Positions 24,903 through 32,851 of a DNA stretch of 64,000 bases are shown here, piece by piece. A program made the position numbers and the translations under genes. Positions within the stretch are counted from its first letter, which is position 1; each line of letters begins with the position of its first letter. The notes below the pieces were generated by a model. The model saw only the letters and a program-made list of their open reading frames with translations. It searched no databases and was not told where the DNA came from. The stretch is taken from positions 207,977-271,976 of the forward strand of contig NZ_FTPD01000005.1 in assembly GCF_900156895.1 (NCBI RefSeq), read 5' to 3'. The stretch comes from Mesorhizobium prunaredense. GTDB lineage: Bacteria > Pseudomonadota > Alphaproteobacteria > Rhizobiales > Rhizobiaceae.

Positions 24903-26066
24903 ATGCCTGCCACACTCTCCCGGGTTATGATGACCGCAACCGACACGATGCCAGACGCTGCCGACCGCCGCAGCTGGGCCGAATGGCTGGACGGTCACTC
25001 AGGCCGGATCATGGTGCTGCCAGCCGTCGTCGTGCTTCTCTGCTTCGCCATTTTTCCGCTCATCATCTCGGCCTATCTCGCTCTTTCGCGCTTTGCGCTC
25101 GCGTCGGGCGGATTCACGTTGAAATTCATCGGACTTTTGAACTTCCGCAAGCTGCTGGTCGGCTCGCAGCAATATCACCTGCTCGGTAAGTTCGGCACGT
25201 TCGGCTTTGTCCAATTCGCTTTGCTGGCCTTGATCGCGGCAGGGCTGTTTTTCCTCCTCGCCCGCTACTTGTTGCGTGGCAGGCCGACCGTCGTCGGCAC
25301 GGTTGGTCGGCTTCTGGCGACCGCGATGGCGATGGGCCTGGCGGTTCTTGCGCTGGCCACCATGGCGCCGGGCGGCGTGCCAGGGACTGTCGTCAACACG
25401 CTTCTCTACGTGTTCGTCGGCGTGTCCGTGCAGTTCGCACTGGGGCTCGGCCTCGCGCTGCTGTGCGGCCAACCGATCCGCGGCCGGAATTTCTTTCGCG
25501 TCCTCTTCTTCATCCCGCTGATGGTGACCCCGGTCGGCATCGCCTATACGTTCCGAATGCTCGCCGACATGCAGAAGGGGCCTTTCGCCCCGCTCGTGCG
25601 CGCTTTCGGCATCAGCGAGTGGTCGTGGGCGACAGAGGCCTGGTCGGCGCGCCTCATGGTGTTGGTCGGCGACACCTGGCAGTGGACGCCGTTCATGTTC
25701 ATCGTGCTGCTGGCGGCCATCGAGAACCAGCCGCGCGATCAGGTCGAGGCAGCGCGGCTCGACGGCGCCAACGGCTTCCAGATTTTTCGCGACATTACCT
25801 GGCCAGCGATCGCGCCGATTGCCGCTACCGTCGTGCTGATCCGGCTCATCGAGGCTTTCAAGATCATCGACCTGCCGAACGTGCTCACCGGCGGCGGTCC
25901 CGGCCTGGCGACGGAATCGATGACGCTCCATTCCTTCATTTCCTGGCGCACCCAGGATCTCGGCGGCTCGGCCGCTATCGGCTACATGCTGCTCTTCATC
26001 TCGACCATCGTATGCGTCTCGTTCTTCAACTTCGTGGTCCGGCCGGCGCGCCGGTTCGAAGCATGA
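24903..26066 (+). CDS. Sugar ABC transporter permease (MalF-like)
   Basis: 387 residues with several hydrophobic segments, beginning VLPAVVVLLCFAIFPLIISA. The EAA loop that docks on the ATPase is EAARLDGANGFQIFRDITWP, near residue 283. Odd: between the first segment and the usual core there is an extra hydrophobic block of about 100 residues (FALLALIAAGLFFLLARYLL, ATAMAMGLAVLALATMAPGG), longer than classical MalF-type partners of this size class. The start may be ATG 24903 or the ATG at 24927; neither has a strong ribosome site. The stop overlaps the next permease by four bases (ATGA). Confidence 0.92.
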   Translation: MPATLSRVMMTATDTMPDAADRRSWAEWLDGHSGRIMVLPAVVVLLCFAIFPLIISAYLALSRFALASGGFTLKFIGLLNFRKLLVGSQQYHLLGKFGTFGFVQFALLALIAAGLFFLLARYLLRGRPTVVGTVGRLLATAMAMGLAVLALATMAPGGVPGTVVNTLLYVFVGVSVQFALGLGLALLCGQPIRGRNFFRVLFFIPLMVTPVGIAYTFRMLADMQKGPFAPLVRAFGISEWSWATEAWSARLMVLVGDTWQWTPFMFIVLLAAIENQPRDQVEAARLDGANGFQIFRDITWPAIAPIAATVVLIRLIEAFKIIDLPNVLTGGGPGLATESMTLHSFISWRTQDLGGSAAIGYMLLFISTIVCVSFFNFVVRPARRFEA

Positions 26067-27109
26067 GCACGGAGCCGCGCTCGCTGGCGCGCCGGCTGTT
26101 CGAGCCGGCCTCGATCGACAGCCAGGCGCCGGTCGCCAGGGTCGTGACCTATGCGCTGCTGTTCCTGTGGACGCTCGTTGTGGTGATTCCTCTCTACTGG
26201 GTGTTGATCACCTCCTTCAAGGGGCCTGGCGAAGTCGACAATGGGCCGTTCTATCTCCCGTTCGTCGACTTTGCCCCTTCGCTGCAGGCATGGGACTTCA
26301 TGCTCGTGCAGAACTACACGCTGCGCCCTTACATGAATTCGGTCGTTGTCGCGGTCGCCAGCACGCTGCTCGCAGTCCTGATCGGTTCGCTGGCGGCCTA
26401 CGCGCTCGTGCGTATCCGCTTCCAGGTGAAGCTCGCCGCCGTTGCGATCTTCCTGATCCTGCTCACCGCAATCATCGTGGCGGTGGCCACTTTCGGCGTG
26501 CGCTGGGAGATCGCCATTGTCGTGGCGGCGGCTCTCTTCATCATTGCGCTGTTCACACTCGTTGGACGCACGCAGCTTGCCGTCGGCAACAACGACATCG
26601 AGTTCTGGATCATCTCGAACCGCATCATGCCGCCGATCGTCGCCGTGTTGCCGATCTACGTGATGTTTCAGCAGATGCGTCTGCTTGACACGCAGGTGGC
26701 GCTGATAGCCACCTACACCGCCATCAACCTGCCGATCGTCGTGTGGCTGACGCGCGATTTCTTCGCCGGCATCCCGCTCGACCTTGAGGAGAGCGCACAG
26801 ATAGACGGAGCTTCGAAGTTTCGCGTGTTCTTCACCATCGCGCTGCCGCTGGTGCGATCCGGCTTGGTCGCGACCTTCCTGCTGGTGCTGATCCTCGCCT
26901 GGAACGAGTATCTGCTGGCCCTCTTCCTCTCCAATGCCGATGCGCAGACGATGCCGGTGCTGGTATCGGCACAGAACACGACCCGCGGTCCGCAATGGTG
27001 GAACATGTCGGTGTTGATCACCGTGATGATCGCCCCCGTGATCGTCATCTCCAGCATCCTGCAGAAGCACATCGCGCGCGGACTGCTGGTCGGCGCAGTG
27101 AAGGGCTAG
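26063..27109 (+). CDS. Sugar ABC transporter permease (MalG-like)
   Basis: 348 residues. First membrane segment VVTYALLFLWTLVVVIPLYW, EAA loop ESAQIDGASKFRVFFTIALP near residue 240, last segment VLITVMIAPVIVISSILQKH. As in its partner, an extra pair of hydrophobic segments (LAAVAIFLILLTAIIVAVAT, IAIVVAAALFIIALFTLVGR) is inserted before the conserved IISNRIMPPIVAVLPIYVMF block. The paired insertions suggest a distinct transporter subfamily. ATG overlaps the upstream stop; the ATPase follows after 5 bp. Confidence 0.92.
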   Translation: MSTEPRSLARRLFEPASIDSQAPVARVVTYALLFLWTLVVVIPLYWVLITSFKGPGEVDNGPFYLPFVDFAPSLQAWDFMLVQNYTLRPYMNSVVVAVASTLLAVLIGSLAAYALVRIRFQVKLAAVAIFLILLTAIIVAVATFGVRWEIAIVVAAALFIIALFTLVGRTQLAVGNNDIEFWIISNRIMPPIVAVLPIYVMFQQMRLLDTQVALIATYTAINLPIVVWLTRDFFAGIPLDLEESAQIDGASKFRVFFTIALPLVRSGLVATFLLVLILAWNEYLLALFLSNADAQTMPVLVSAQNTTRGPQWWNMSVLITVMIAPVIVISSILQKHIARGLLVGAVKG

Positions 27110-27114
27110 TCGAG

Positions 27115-28191
27115 ATGCGGGTCACCCTGTCCGATATCTACAAGTCCTTCGGCGCGGTCGAGGTGGTCAAAGGGCTCGACCTAGAGATCGAGGACGGCGA
27201 GTTCCTGGTGCTGCTTGGCCCTTCGGGCTGCGGCAAGACGACGGCGCTGCGCATGGTCGCCGGGCTTGAATCGGTGAGTTCCGGCCGCGTCCTCATCGGC
27301 GACCGCGACGTCACCCACGTGCTGCCCAAATATCGCGACGTGGCGATGGTGTTCCAGTCCTACGCGCTCTATCCGCACATGACGGTTGCCGAGAACATCG
27401 CCTATCCGCTGAAGCTGCGGGGCGTGCCGCGCACTGAGCGCGACGCCTCCGTCCGCAGCGCCGCTGTCAAGGTCCACCTTGAGGAGTTCCTCGACCGCTA
27501 CCCACGGCAACTTTCCGGCGGTCAGCGGCAGCGGATCGCGCTCGCCCGCGCCATGGTGCGGCGGCCCAGCGTCTTCCTGATGGACGAGCCGCTCTCCAAT
27601 CTCGACGCCAAGCTGCGCGGCCACATGCGCTCGGAGCTGAAACGCCTGCAGGCCGATCTGGGTGTGACGACGATCTACGTCACCCACGATCAGATCGAGG
27701 CCATGACCTTGGCTCACCGTGTTGCCATCATGAACCGTGGCGTCGTGCAGCAGATCGCGACGCCCCGACAGATCTACGACGATCCGGCGAACCTGTTCGT
27801 CGCCGGCTTCATCGGCTCGCCGCCGATGAATTTTCTTAGGGGCGAGCTGGTCGAGGGGACCTTCGCCTGCGCGGAAGGACGATTTGCGACCAGCGTTGCC
27901 GAAAGCCGGAAAAAGGTCACTGCCGGCCTCCGGCCCGAGGATTGCCGGGTCACAGGCCCATCGGAGGGCAAGATTGCGGCGCGGGTCTACGCTGTGGAAC
28001 TGATCGGCGATCATACCTTAATCACCTGCCAGTTCGGTGGGGCCACCGTGACCGTCAAGGCCGACAAGTCGGCGCACTACGATATGGATGAGCCGATCGG
28101 CATCACGTTCCAGGACGCCGCTGTCTTCCTGTTCGATTCGGAAACCGGGGCCCGTATCGGCGGTCGCGCCCGTGGACAGGCGGCCGCGTGA
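27115..28191 (+). CDS. Sugar ABC transporter ATPase (MalK/UgpC-type)
   Basis: 358 residues. Walker A LLGPSGCGKTTALRMVAGLE, Q-loop VAMVFQSYALYPHMTVAENI, signature RQLSGGQRQRIALARAMVRR, Walker B SVFLMDEPLSNLDAKLRGHM, and the switch histidine in TTIYVTHDQIEAMTLAHRVA are all intact. A C-terminal regulatory OB-like domain (residues about 240-358) follows, with the typical FIGSPPMNFLRGELVEG. ATG at 27115. It is the last gene of the operon and converges on tctA with only 6 bp between the stops and no visible terminator. Confidence 0.95.
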   Translation: MRVTLSDIYKSFGAVEVVKGLDLEIEDGEFLVLLGPSGCGKTTALRMVAGLESVSSGRVLIGDRDVTHVLPKYRDVAMVFQSYALYPHMTVAENIAYPLKLRGVPRTERDASVRSAAVKVHLEEFLDRYPRQLSGGQRQRIALARAMVRRPSVFLMDEPLSNLDAKLRGHMRSELKRLQADLGVTTIYVTHDQIEAMTLAHRVAIMNRGVVQQIATPRQIYDDPANLFVAGFIGSPPMNFLRGELVEGTFACAEGRFATSVAESRKKVTAGLRPEDCRVTGPSEGKIAARVYAVELIGDHTLITCQFGGATVTVKADKSAHYDMDEPIGITFQDAAVFLFDSETGARIGGRARGQAAA

Positions 28192-28197
28192 CTTTCG

Positions 28198-29712
28198 CTA
28201 ATTCTCCTCCACGAACACCTCTTCGCGCTTCTTCTTGACCGCCGGCAGAAAGACGACGACGAGCACGGCGAAGGCGATGAAGAGCAGGCCGGCGCTGATC
28301 GGCCTCGTCACGAAGGTGGTCGGGTCGCCGCGCGCGAGAATCATGGCGCGGCGCAGGTTTTCCTCAAGCAGCGGGCCGAGCACGAAGCCGAGCAGCAGCG
28401 GCGCCGGTTCGCAGCGCAGCTTGGTCAGGAGGTAGCCGAGCAAGCCGAAGAAAGCGACGGCGTAGAGGTCGTAGATGTTGGTGTTGACGCTGTAAACGCC
28501 GATCGAGCAGAACGCCATGATGATCGGGAAGAGCACGTAATAGGGGATCGTCAGGAGTTTCACCCAAAGCCCGATCAGCGGCAGGTTCAAGATGATCAGC
28601 ATCAGATTGCCGATCCACATCGAGGCGATGATGCCCCAAAACAGCGCCGGCTGTTCGGTCGCGACATTGGGGCCGGGCACGATGCCCTGGATGATCATCG
28701 CGCCGATCATCAGCGCCATGACCGGGTTGGCCGGAATGCCGAGCGTCAGCATCGGGATGAACGAGGTCTGCGCACCGGCATTGTTGGCCGATTCCGGTCC
28801 GGCGACGCCTTCGACGGCGCCCTTGCCGAATTCCCCGGGGTTTTTCGATATGCGTTTTTCGACCGTGTAGGAGGCAAAGGCTGCAAGGATCGCGCCGCCT
28901 CCCGGCAGGATGCCGAGCGCCGAACCGATGATGGTTCCGCGCACGATGGGCGCCGCCATGCGGCGAAAGTCCTCGCGGGTCGGCATAAGGCCGGAGACAC
29001 TTCGGATCATCACCGAGCGCTCGTGCTCGTTTTCGAGGTTGCGCAGGATCTCGGCGACGCCGAAGACGCCGACCGCCACCGCGACGAAATTCAGCCCGTC
29101 GGCATATTCGCGGATGCCGAGCGTGAAGCGCGGCGTGCCGGTGTAGATGTCGGTGCCGACGATGCCGAGCAGCAGGCCAAGCACGACCATCGCCAGCGCC
29201 TTGACGATCGAGCCGTGGGCGAGCGCGACGGACGAGACGAGGCCGACGATCATCAGCGAAAAATACTCGGCCGCGCCGAATTCCAGCGCGATCGCCGTCA
29301 GCGGCGGGGCAAAGATGGCGACGAGGAAGGTCGACACCGTGCCGGCGAAGAACGAGCCTATCGCCGCGATGGCGAGTGCCGCCCCGGCGCGGCCGTTCTT
29401 GGCCATCTGGTAGCCGTCGATGGCGGTGACGGCCGACGAGGATTCGCCAGGCATGTTGATGAGGATGGCGGTGGTCGAGCCGCCATATTGCGCGCCGTAA
29501 TAGATGCCGGCGAGCATGATAAGGGAGGAAACCGGGTCGCCGATCTGGAAGGTGATCGGCAACAGCATGGCGATGGTGGCGGTGGCGCCGATGCCGGGCA
29601 GGACGCCGATCAGCGTGCCGAGAAGGACGCCGATCAGGCAGAAACCGAGGTTTACCAGCGTCGTTGCCGTCGAAAAGCCGAGCGCGAGGTTGTCGAGGAG
29701 TTCCATGTTCAT
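28198..29712 (-). CDS. tctA: Tripartite tricarboxylate transporter large membrane subunit TctA
   Basis: 504 residues with about a dozen hydrophobic segments. Family hallmarks: GVLLGTLIGVLPGIGATATI, AQYGGSTTAILINMPGESSS, the repeated GILPGGGAILAAFASYTVEK, and TSFIPMLTLGIPANPVMALM. It transports carboxylates with TctB and the periplasmic TctC. The ATG at 29712 is 4 bp from the tctB stop; an upstream extension would run through tctB in another frame. It is the final gene of the leftward tct operon. Confidence 0.95.
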   Translation of the reverse strand: MNMELLDNLALGFSTATTLVNLGFCLIGVLLGTLIGVLPGIGATATIAMLLPITFQIGDPVSSLIMLAGIYYGAQYGGSTTAILINMPGESSSAVTAIDGYQMAKNGRAGAALAIAAIGSFFAGTVSTFLVAIFAPPLTAIALEFGAAEYFSLMIVGLVSSVALAHGSIVKALAMVVLGLLLGIVGTDIYTGTPRFTLGIREYADGLNFVAVAVGVFGVAEILRNLENEHERSVMIRSVSGLMPTREDFRRMAAPIVRGTIIGSALGILPGGGAILAAFASYTVEKRISKNPGEFGKGAVEGVAGPESANNAGAQTSFIPMLTLGIPANPVMALMIGAMIIQGIVPGPNVATEQPALFWGIIASMWIGNLMLIILNLPLIGLWVKLLTIPYYVLFPIIMAFCSIGVYSVNTNIYDLYAVAFFGLLGYLLTKLRCEPAPLLLGFVLGPLLEENLRRAMILARGDPTTFVTRPISAGLLFIAFAVLVVVFLPAVKKKREEVFVEEN

Positions 29713-29716
29713 CGCC

Positions 29717-30178
29717 TCACATTGCCAACCACGGGCCGAAGCGCCGGAACGGCAGGCCGAGCGCATAGCTGAAGACGAGGAACGCAAACAGCGTCAGGCC
29801 GGCGGAGAGCACGAGCGCGGTCAGCGGCCTCATGCGACCGCTGGCAAACGATGCGATCAGCGCCGTCAGGAAGATCGAGGGGAGGAAGCCGAGGCCGCGC
29901 ACGGTCAGGCCGAAGAAGATCGGGGCAGGCAGGATGAACAGCATGCCGCGCCAGGCTACGTGGCCGATCGGCTCGCTCTCGAAGCGCACCGCTTCGACGA
30001 GGATGACGGCGCCAAGCAGGATCAGCACGATTGCCAGGACCAGCGGGAAATAGCCCGGTCCCATGCGGAAGGCGGTGCCGATTTCGAGACCGAGCGACTG
30101 CAGCGCGAAAAATCCGCCGAGGAAGATGAACAGCGCGGCGCATATGCCGTTGGTCGTGTCGATTGTGAAGGGTTTCAT
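29717..30178 (-). CDS. tctB: Tripartite tricarboxylate transporter small membrane subunit TctB
   Basis: 153 residues, four hydrophobic segments (GICAALFIFLGGFFALQSLG, YFPLVLAIVLILLGAVILVE, FILPAPIFFGLTVRGLGFLP, LVLSAGLTLFAFLVFSYALG). The MGPGYFP motif after the first segment is typical of TctB. ATG at 30178. It is separated from tctC by 86 bp carrying a strong hairpin terminator, so its expression is probably lower than that of tctC. Confidence 0.92.
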   Translation of the reverse strand: MKPFTIDTTNGICAALFIFLGGFFALQSLGLEIGTAFRMGPGYFPLVLAIVLILLGAVILVEAVRFESEPIGHVAWRGMLFILPAPIFFGLTVRGLGFLPSIFLTALIASFASGRMRPLTALVLSAGLTLFAFLVFSYALGLPFRRFGPWLAM

Positions 30179-30227
30179 GACGTCCTCCCAGGCCCGCGCC
30201 GCGGGCGCGCCGATGCCGGTGTGAAAA

Positions 30228-30255
30228 AAACGGGGCGCTGGTAGGCGCCCCGTTT
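30228..30255 (-). terminator. Rho-independent terminator between tctC and tctB
   Basis: An 11-bp perfect stem (aaacggggcgc with gcgccccgttt) surrounds a 6-base loop. On the minus strand it ends in a run of seven T. It lies 9 bp beyond the tctC stop and inside the operon, so it likely acts as a partial terminator. Confidence 0.85.
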
Positions 30256-30264
30256 GTGAAGGCT

Positions 30265-31236
30265 TCAGTCGGCGTACTGGCCGGCGGCTTCGATGATCGG
30301 CTTCCAGCGCGCGATCTCGCCCTCCAGCTTGGCCTTCAGCGCGGCCGGAGTCGCGTCAGCTTCGGACGATGGCTTGGTGCCGAGTTCGGCGAAGCGGGCG
30401 ACGACATTGGGGTCCTTCAGTGCGACCTGAAGCGACTTCGACAGCCGCTCGGTGACCTCTGCCGGCGTGCCCTTGGGCGCGTAGAGGCCGTGCCAGATGC
30501 CGACCTGCACCTCCGGGAGACCGGCTTCCGTCGTCGTCGGGACGTCCGGCAGAACATCGAGGCGTTCAGCCGAGGTGACGGCGTAGACCTTGATCGTGCC
30601 GCCCTGGATCTGCTTGGTGGTGTTGGTCGACTGATCGCACATGATGTCGACCTGGCCGCCGAGAAGGTCGGTCATGGCCGGGCCGGTGCCTTTGTAGGGC
30701 ACGGTGACCAGCGGCGTGCCGATGGCGCTCATGAACAGCATGCCGCACAGATGCGAGGCCGCGCCTATGCCGGCATTCGCGACGGTGACGGTATCCTTGT
30801 TGGCCTTGGCGTAGTCGACCAGCCCCTTCAGATCGGTCGGCTCGAGGTCCTTGCGGCCGACGATGGTCATCGGCACCTCGGTGACGAGACCGACATATTC
30901 GAAGCTGTTCAGCGTGTCGTAAGCGAGCTTTCTGTATAGGGTGGCGCTTGTCGCCATGCCGATATGATGGAGGAGCAGCGTATAGCCGTCCGGTTCGGCG
31001 CTCGCGACGCGACCGGCGCCCAGTGTGCCGCCGGCGCCGCCGACATTCTCGACGATGATCTGCTGGCCGAGATCCTTCGACATGGCTTCCGCGACGAGGC
31101 GCGTGACTGTGTCGGTCGGGCCGCCGGCCGAAAACGGCACCACCACGGTGATGGTGCGTTCGGGATAGGTTTGCGCGCCCGCGGCGAACGAATACAGCGT
31201 GACGGCGGCGGCCAGAGCGGCGGCGAATTTTCTCAT
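30265..31236 (-). CDS. tctC: Tripartite tricarboxylate transporter substrate-binding protein TctC
   Basis: 323 residues, periplasmic. Signal peptide MRKFAAALAAAVTLYSFAAG then AQTYPERTITVVVPFSAGGP, the usual Bug-family start with the ligand-binding PFSAGGPTDT loop. Further motifs: ENVGGAGGTLGAGRVASAEP, TVPYKGTGPAMTDLLGGQVD. The ATG at 31236 has GGGAGGAAA upstream; the earlier in-frame start was rejected. It is the first gene of tctCBA. Bug proteins bind diverse carboxylates; the nearby mannonate dehydratase hints at sugar acids, which is an inference. Confidence 0.95.
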   Translation of the reverse strand: MRKFAAALAAAVTLYSFAAGAQTYPERTITVVVPFSAGGPTDTVTRLVAEAMSKDLGQQIIVENVGGAGGTLGAGRVASAEPDGYTLLLHHIGMATSATLYRKLAYDTLNSFEYVGLVTEVPMTIVGRKDLEPTDLKGLVDYAKANKDTVTVANAGIGAASHLCGMLFMSAIGTPLVTVPYKGTGPAMTDLLGGQVDIMCDQSTNTTKQIQGGTIKVYAVTSAERLDVLPDVPTTTEAGLPEVQVGIWHGLYAPKGTPAEVTERLSKSLQVALKDPNVVARFAELGTKPSSEADATPAALKAKLEGEIARWKPIIEAAGQYAD

Positions 31237-31440
31237 CTCAATTTCCTCCCAGGATATGAATTCCCAACCGCCTCCTGGAGTCCTTCTCAACACCGGCTGC
31301 GGGTGGACCAATAACGAGCGTAACCTAGCGGATTGCAATCGGACTCAAGCCGCAGGCTGCTATTATACACAAGTCCGCGCAAATCAGCCGAAGAATGCAG
31401 CGGCTCAGGATAAATGCTGATGTAGCGATCCTTCGCGCCC

Positions 31441-31586
31441 CCTCTGTCCTGCCGGACATCTCCCCCACGAGGGGGGAGATCAGCAGCTTCGCTGACAGCG
31501 CCTGTTCATCAACGTTGGACATTGGCGAAAGCCGCAATGACTGCCAATCTCCCCCCAAGTGGGGGAGATGTCCGGCAGGACAGAGG
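31441..31586. repeat. Large palindromic intergenic element, rhizobial type
   Basis: Perfect 27-bp inverted arms at 31441-31467 and 31560-31586 enclose about 92 bp. Inside them are shorter nested inverted C/G runs (ctcccccc/ggggggag). The arms carry the tcctgccggacatctcccc string. Structured mosaic elements like this are widespread between genes in rhizobia. It occupies most of the 394-bp gap between mannonate dehydratase and tctC; the rest shows nothing. Confidence 0.88.
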
Positions 31587-31630
31587 GGGGCGCCTCGCTC
31601 CGCCATCAAAGGTTCTGCACCGTCGTGACG

Positions 31631-32839
31631 CTAAGCCGTTGTCGATCTGCGAATGGCATGTTCGACGCCGCGGAGCTCGGCCAATCCCTTGAGCCGACCG
31701 ATGGCCGGATAGCCGGGCTGGGCCCCGCGCGTCAGGTCATCGAGGATATCCTGGCCATGGTCGGGGCGCATCGGGATGACGGCGTCCTGGCGTCCTTCCA
31801 TCTTGCGCCGCGCTTCCTCGTGAAGCAGCGCCGCCACCACCGCCACCATGTCGGTGTCGCCGGCAAGGTGCTCGTCCTCGTGGAACGAGCAGGGGGTGCC
31901 GGTCGCTTCCTTGCGCACGTTGCGCAGATGGGCGAAATGGATTTTTGGCCCCATCCGCTCGATCATGCCGGGCAGATCATTATCGGGTCTCGCGCCGAGC
32001 GATCCGGTGCACAGCGTCGCGCCGTTGGCCGGGCTGTCGACTGCGTCCAGAACGTAGCTGTAGTCGGCCTCGGTCGACATGATGCGCGGCAGGCCGAGCA
32101 GCGGAAACGGCGGATCATCGGGGTGGCAGCAGAGACGCAGGCCGAGGCGTTCGGCCGTAGGCACGACCTCCGCCAGGAAATCGACGAAATGCCGGCGCAG
32201 GGTTGTTGCGTCGATACGGTCATAGTTTGACAGTTGCGCCGCGAGGCCGTCGAGAGACGTGTCTTCGGTCGAGCCGGGCAGGCCGGAATTGACGCTTCTT
32301 GCCAGGATCTTGCGCGCACGGTCATCCATTCGCGCATATCGGCGCTCCGCCTCGGCGGCGATCTCCGGTGTGTAGTCGCCGAGCGCCGCCTGGCGTTTCA
32401 GGATATGGATGTCGAATGCGGCGAAGTCGATCAGATCGAAGCGCATGGTGGTGCCGCCATGCGGCAGGCGCCAGGCAAGATCGGTGCGGGTCCAATCGAG
32501 CACGGGCATGAAATTGTAGCAGATGACCGAAATGCCGGCTCGCGCCAGGTTTTCCAGCGATGTCCTGTAGTTGGCTAGATGGCTGCGCCACTCGCCGACC
32601 TGCGTCCTGATCGCTTCGGAAACCGGCAGGCTTTCGACAATCTCCCAGCTCAGTTCGCTTGCGCTTCCATCCGGCAAAGACGCGACTTCGCGCTGACGCC
32701 TTTCGATTTCGGCGGGCAGCCAGACGGCGCCGTAGGGAACGTGGTGAAGGGCCGTGACGATGCCTTGCGCCCCGGCTTGACGCGCATCCGCGATCGTCAC
32801 CTTGTCGACCGGGCCGAACCAACGCCAAACATGTCTCAT
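31631..32839 (-). CDS. uxuA: Mannonate dehydratase
   Basis: 402 residues. UxuA dehydrates D-mannonate to 2-keto-3-deoxygluconate in hexuronate breakdown. The start MRHVWRWFGPVDKVTIADAR, the HHVPYGAVW segment, YNFMPVLDWTRTDLAWRLPH, and the metal-site region LRLCCHPDDPPFPLLGLPRI followed later by IHFAHLRNVRKEATGTPCSF match UxuA. Length is typical. It starts 12 bp after the polysaccharide chain-length gene, an odd partner, and no other uronate gene is adjacent. The large palindromic element lies just downstream. Confidence 0.95.
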   Translation of the reverse strand: MRHVWRWFGPVDKVTIADARQAGAQGIVTALHHVPYGAVWLPAEIERRQREVASLPDGSASELSWEIVESLPVSEAIRTQVGEWRSHLANYRTSLENLARAGISVICYNFMPVLDWTRTDLAWRLPHGGTTMRFDLIDFAAFDIHILKRQAALGDYTPEIAAEAERRYARMDDRARKILARSVNSGLPGSTEDTSLDGLAAQLSNYDRIDATTLRRHFVDFLAEVVPTAERLGLRLCCHPDDPPFPLLGLPRIMSTEADYSYVLDAVDSPANGATLCTGSLGARPDNDLPGMIERMGPKIHFAHLRNVRKEATGTPCSFHEDEHLAGDTDMVAVVAALLHEEARRKMEGRQDAVIPMRPDHGQDILDDLTRGAQPGYPAIGRLKGLAELRGVEHAIRRSTTA

Positions 32840-32851
32840 TCGAACACTCCG

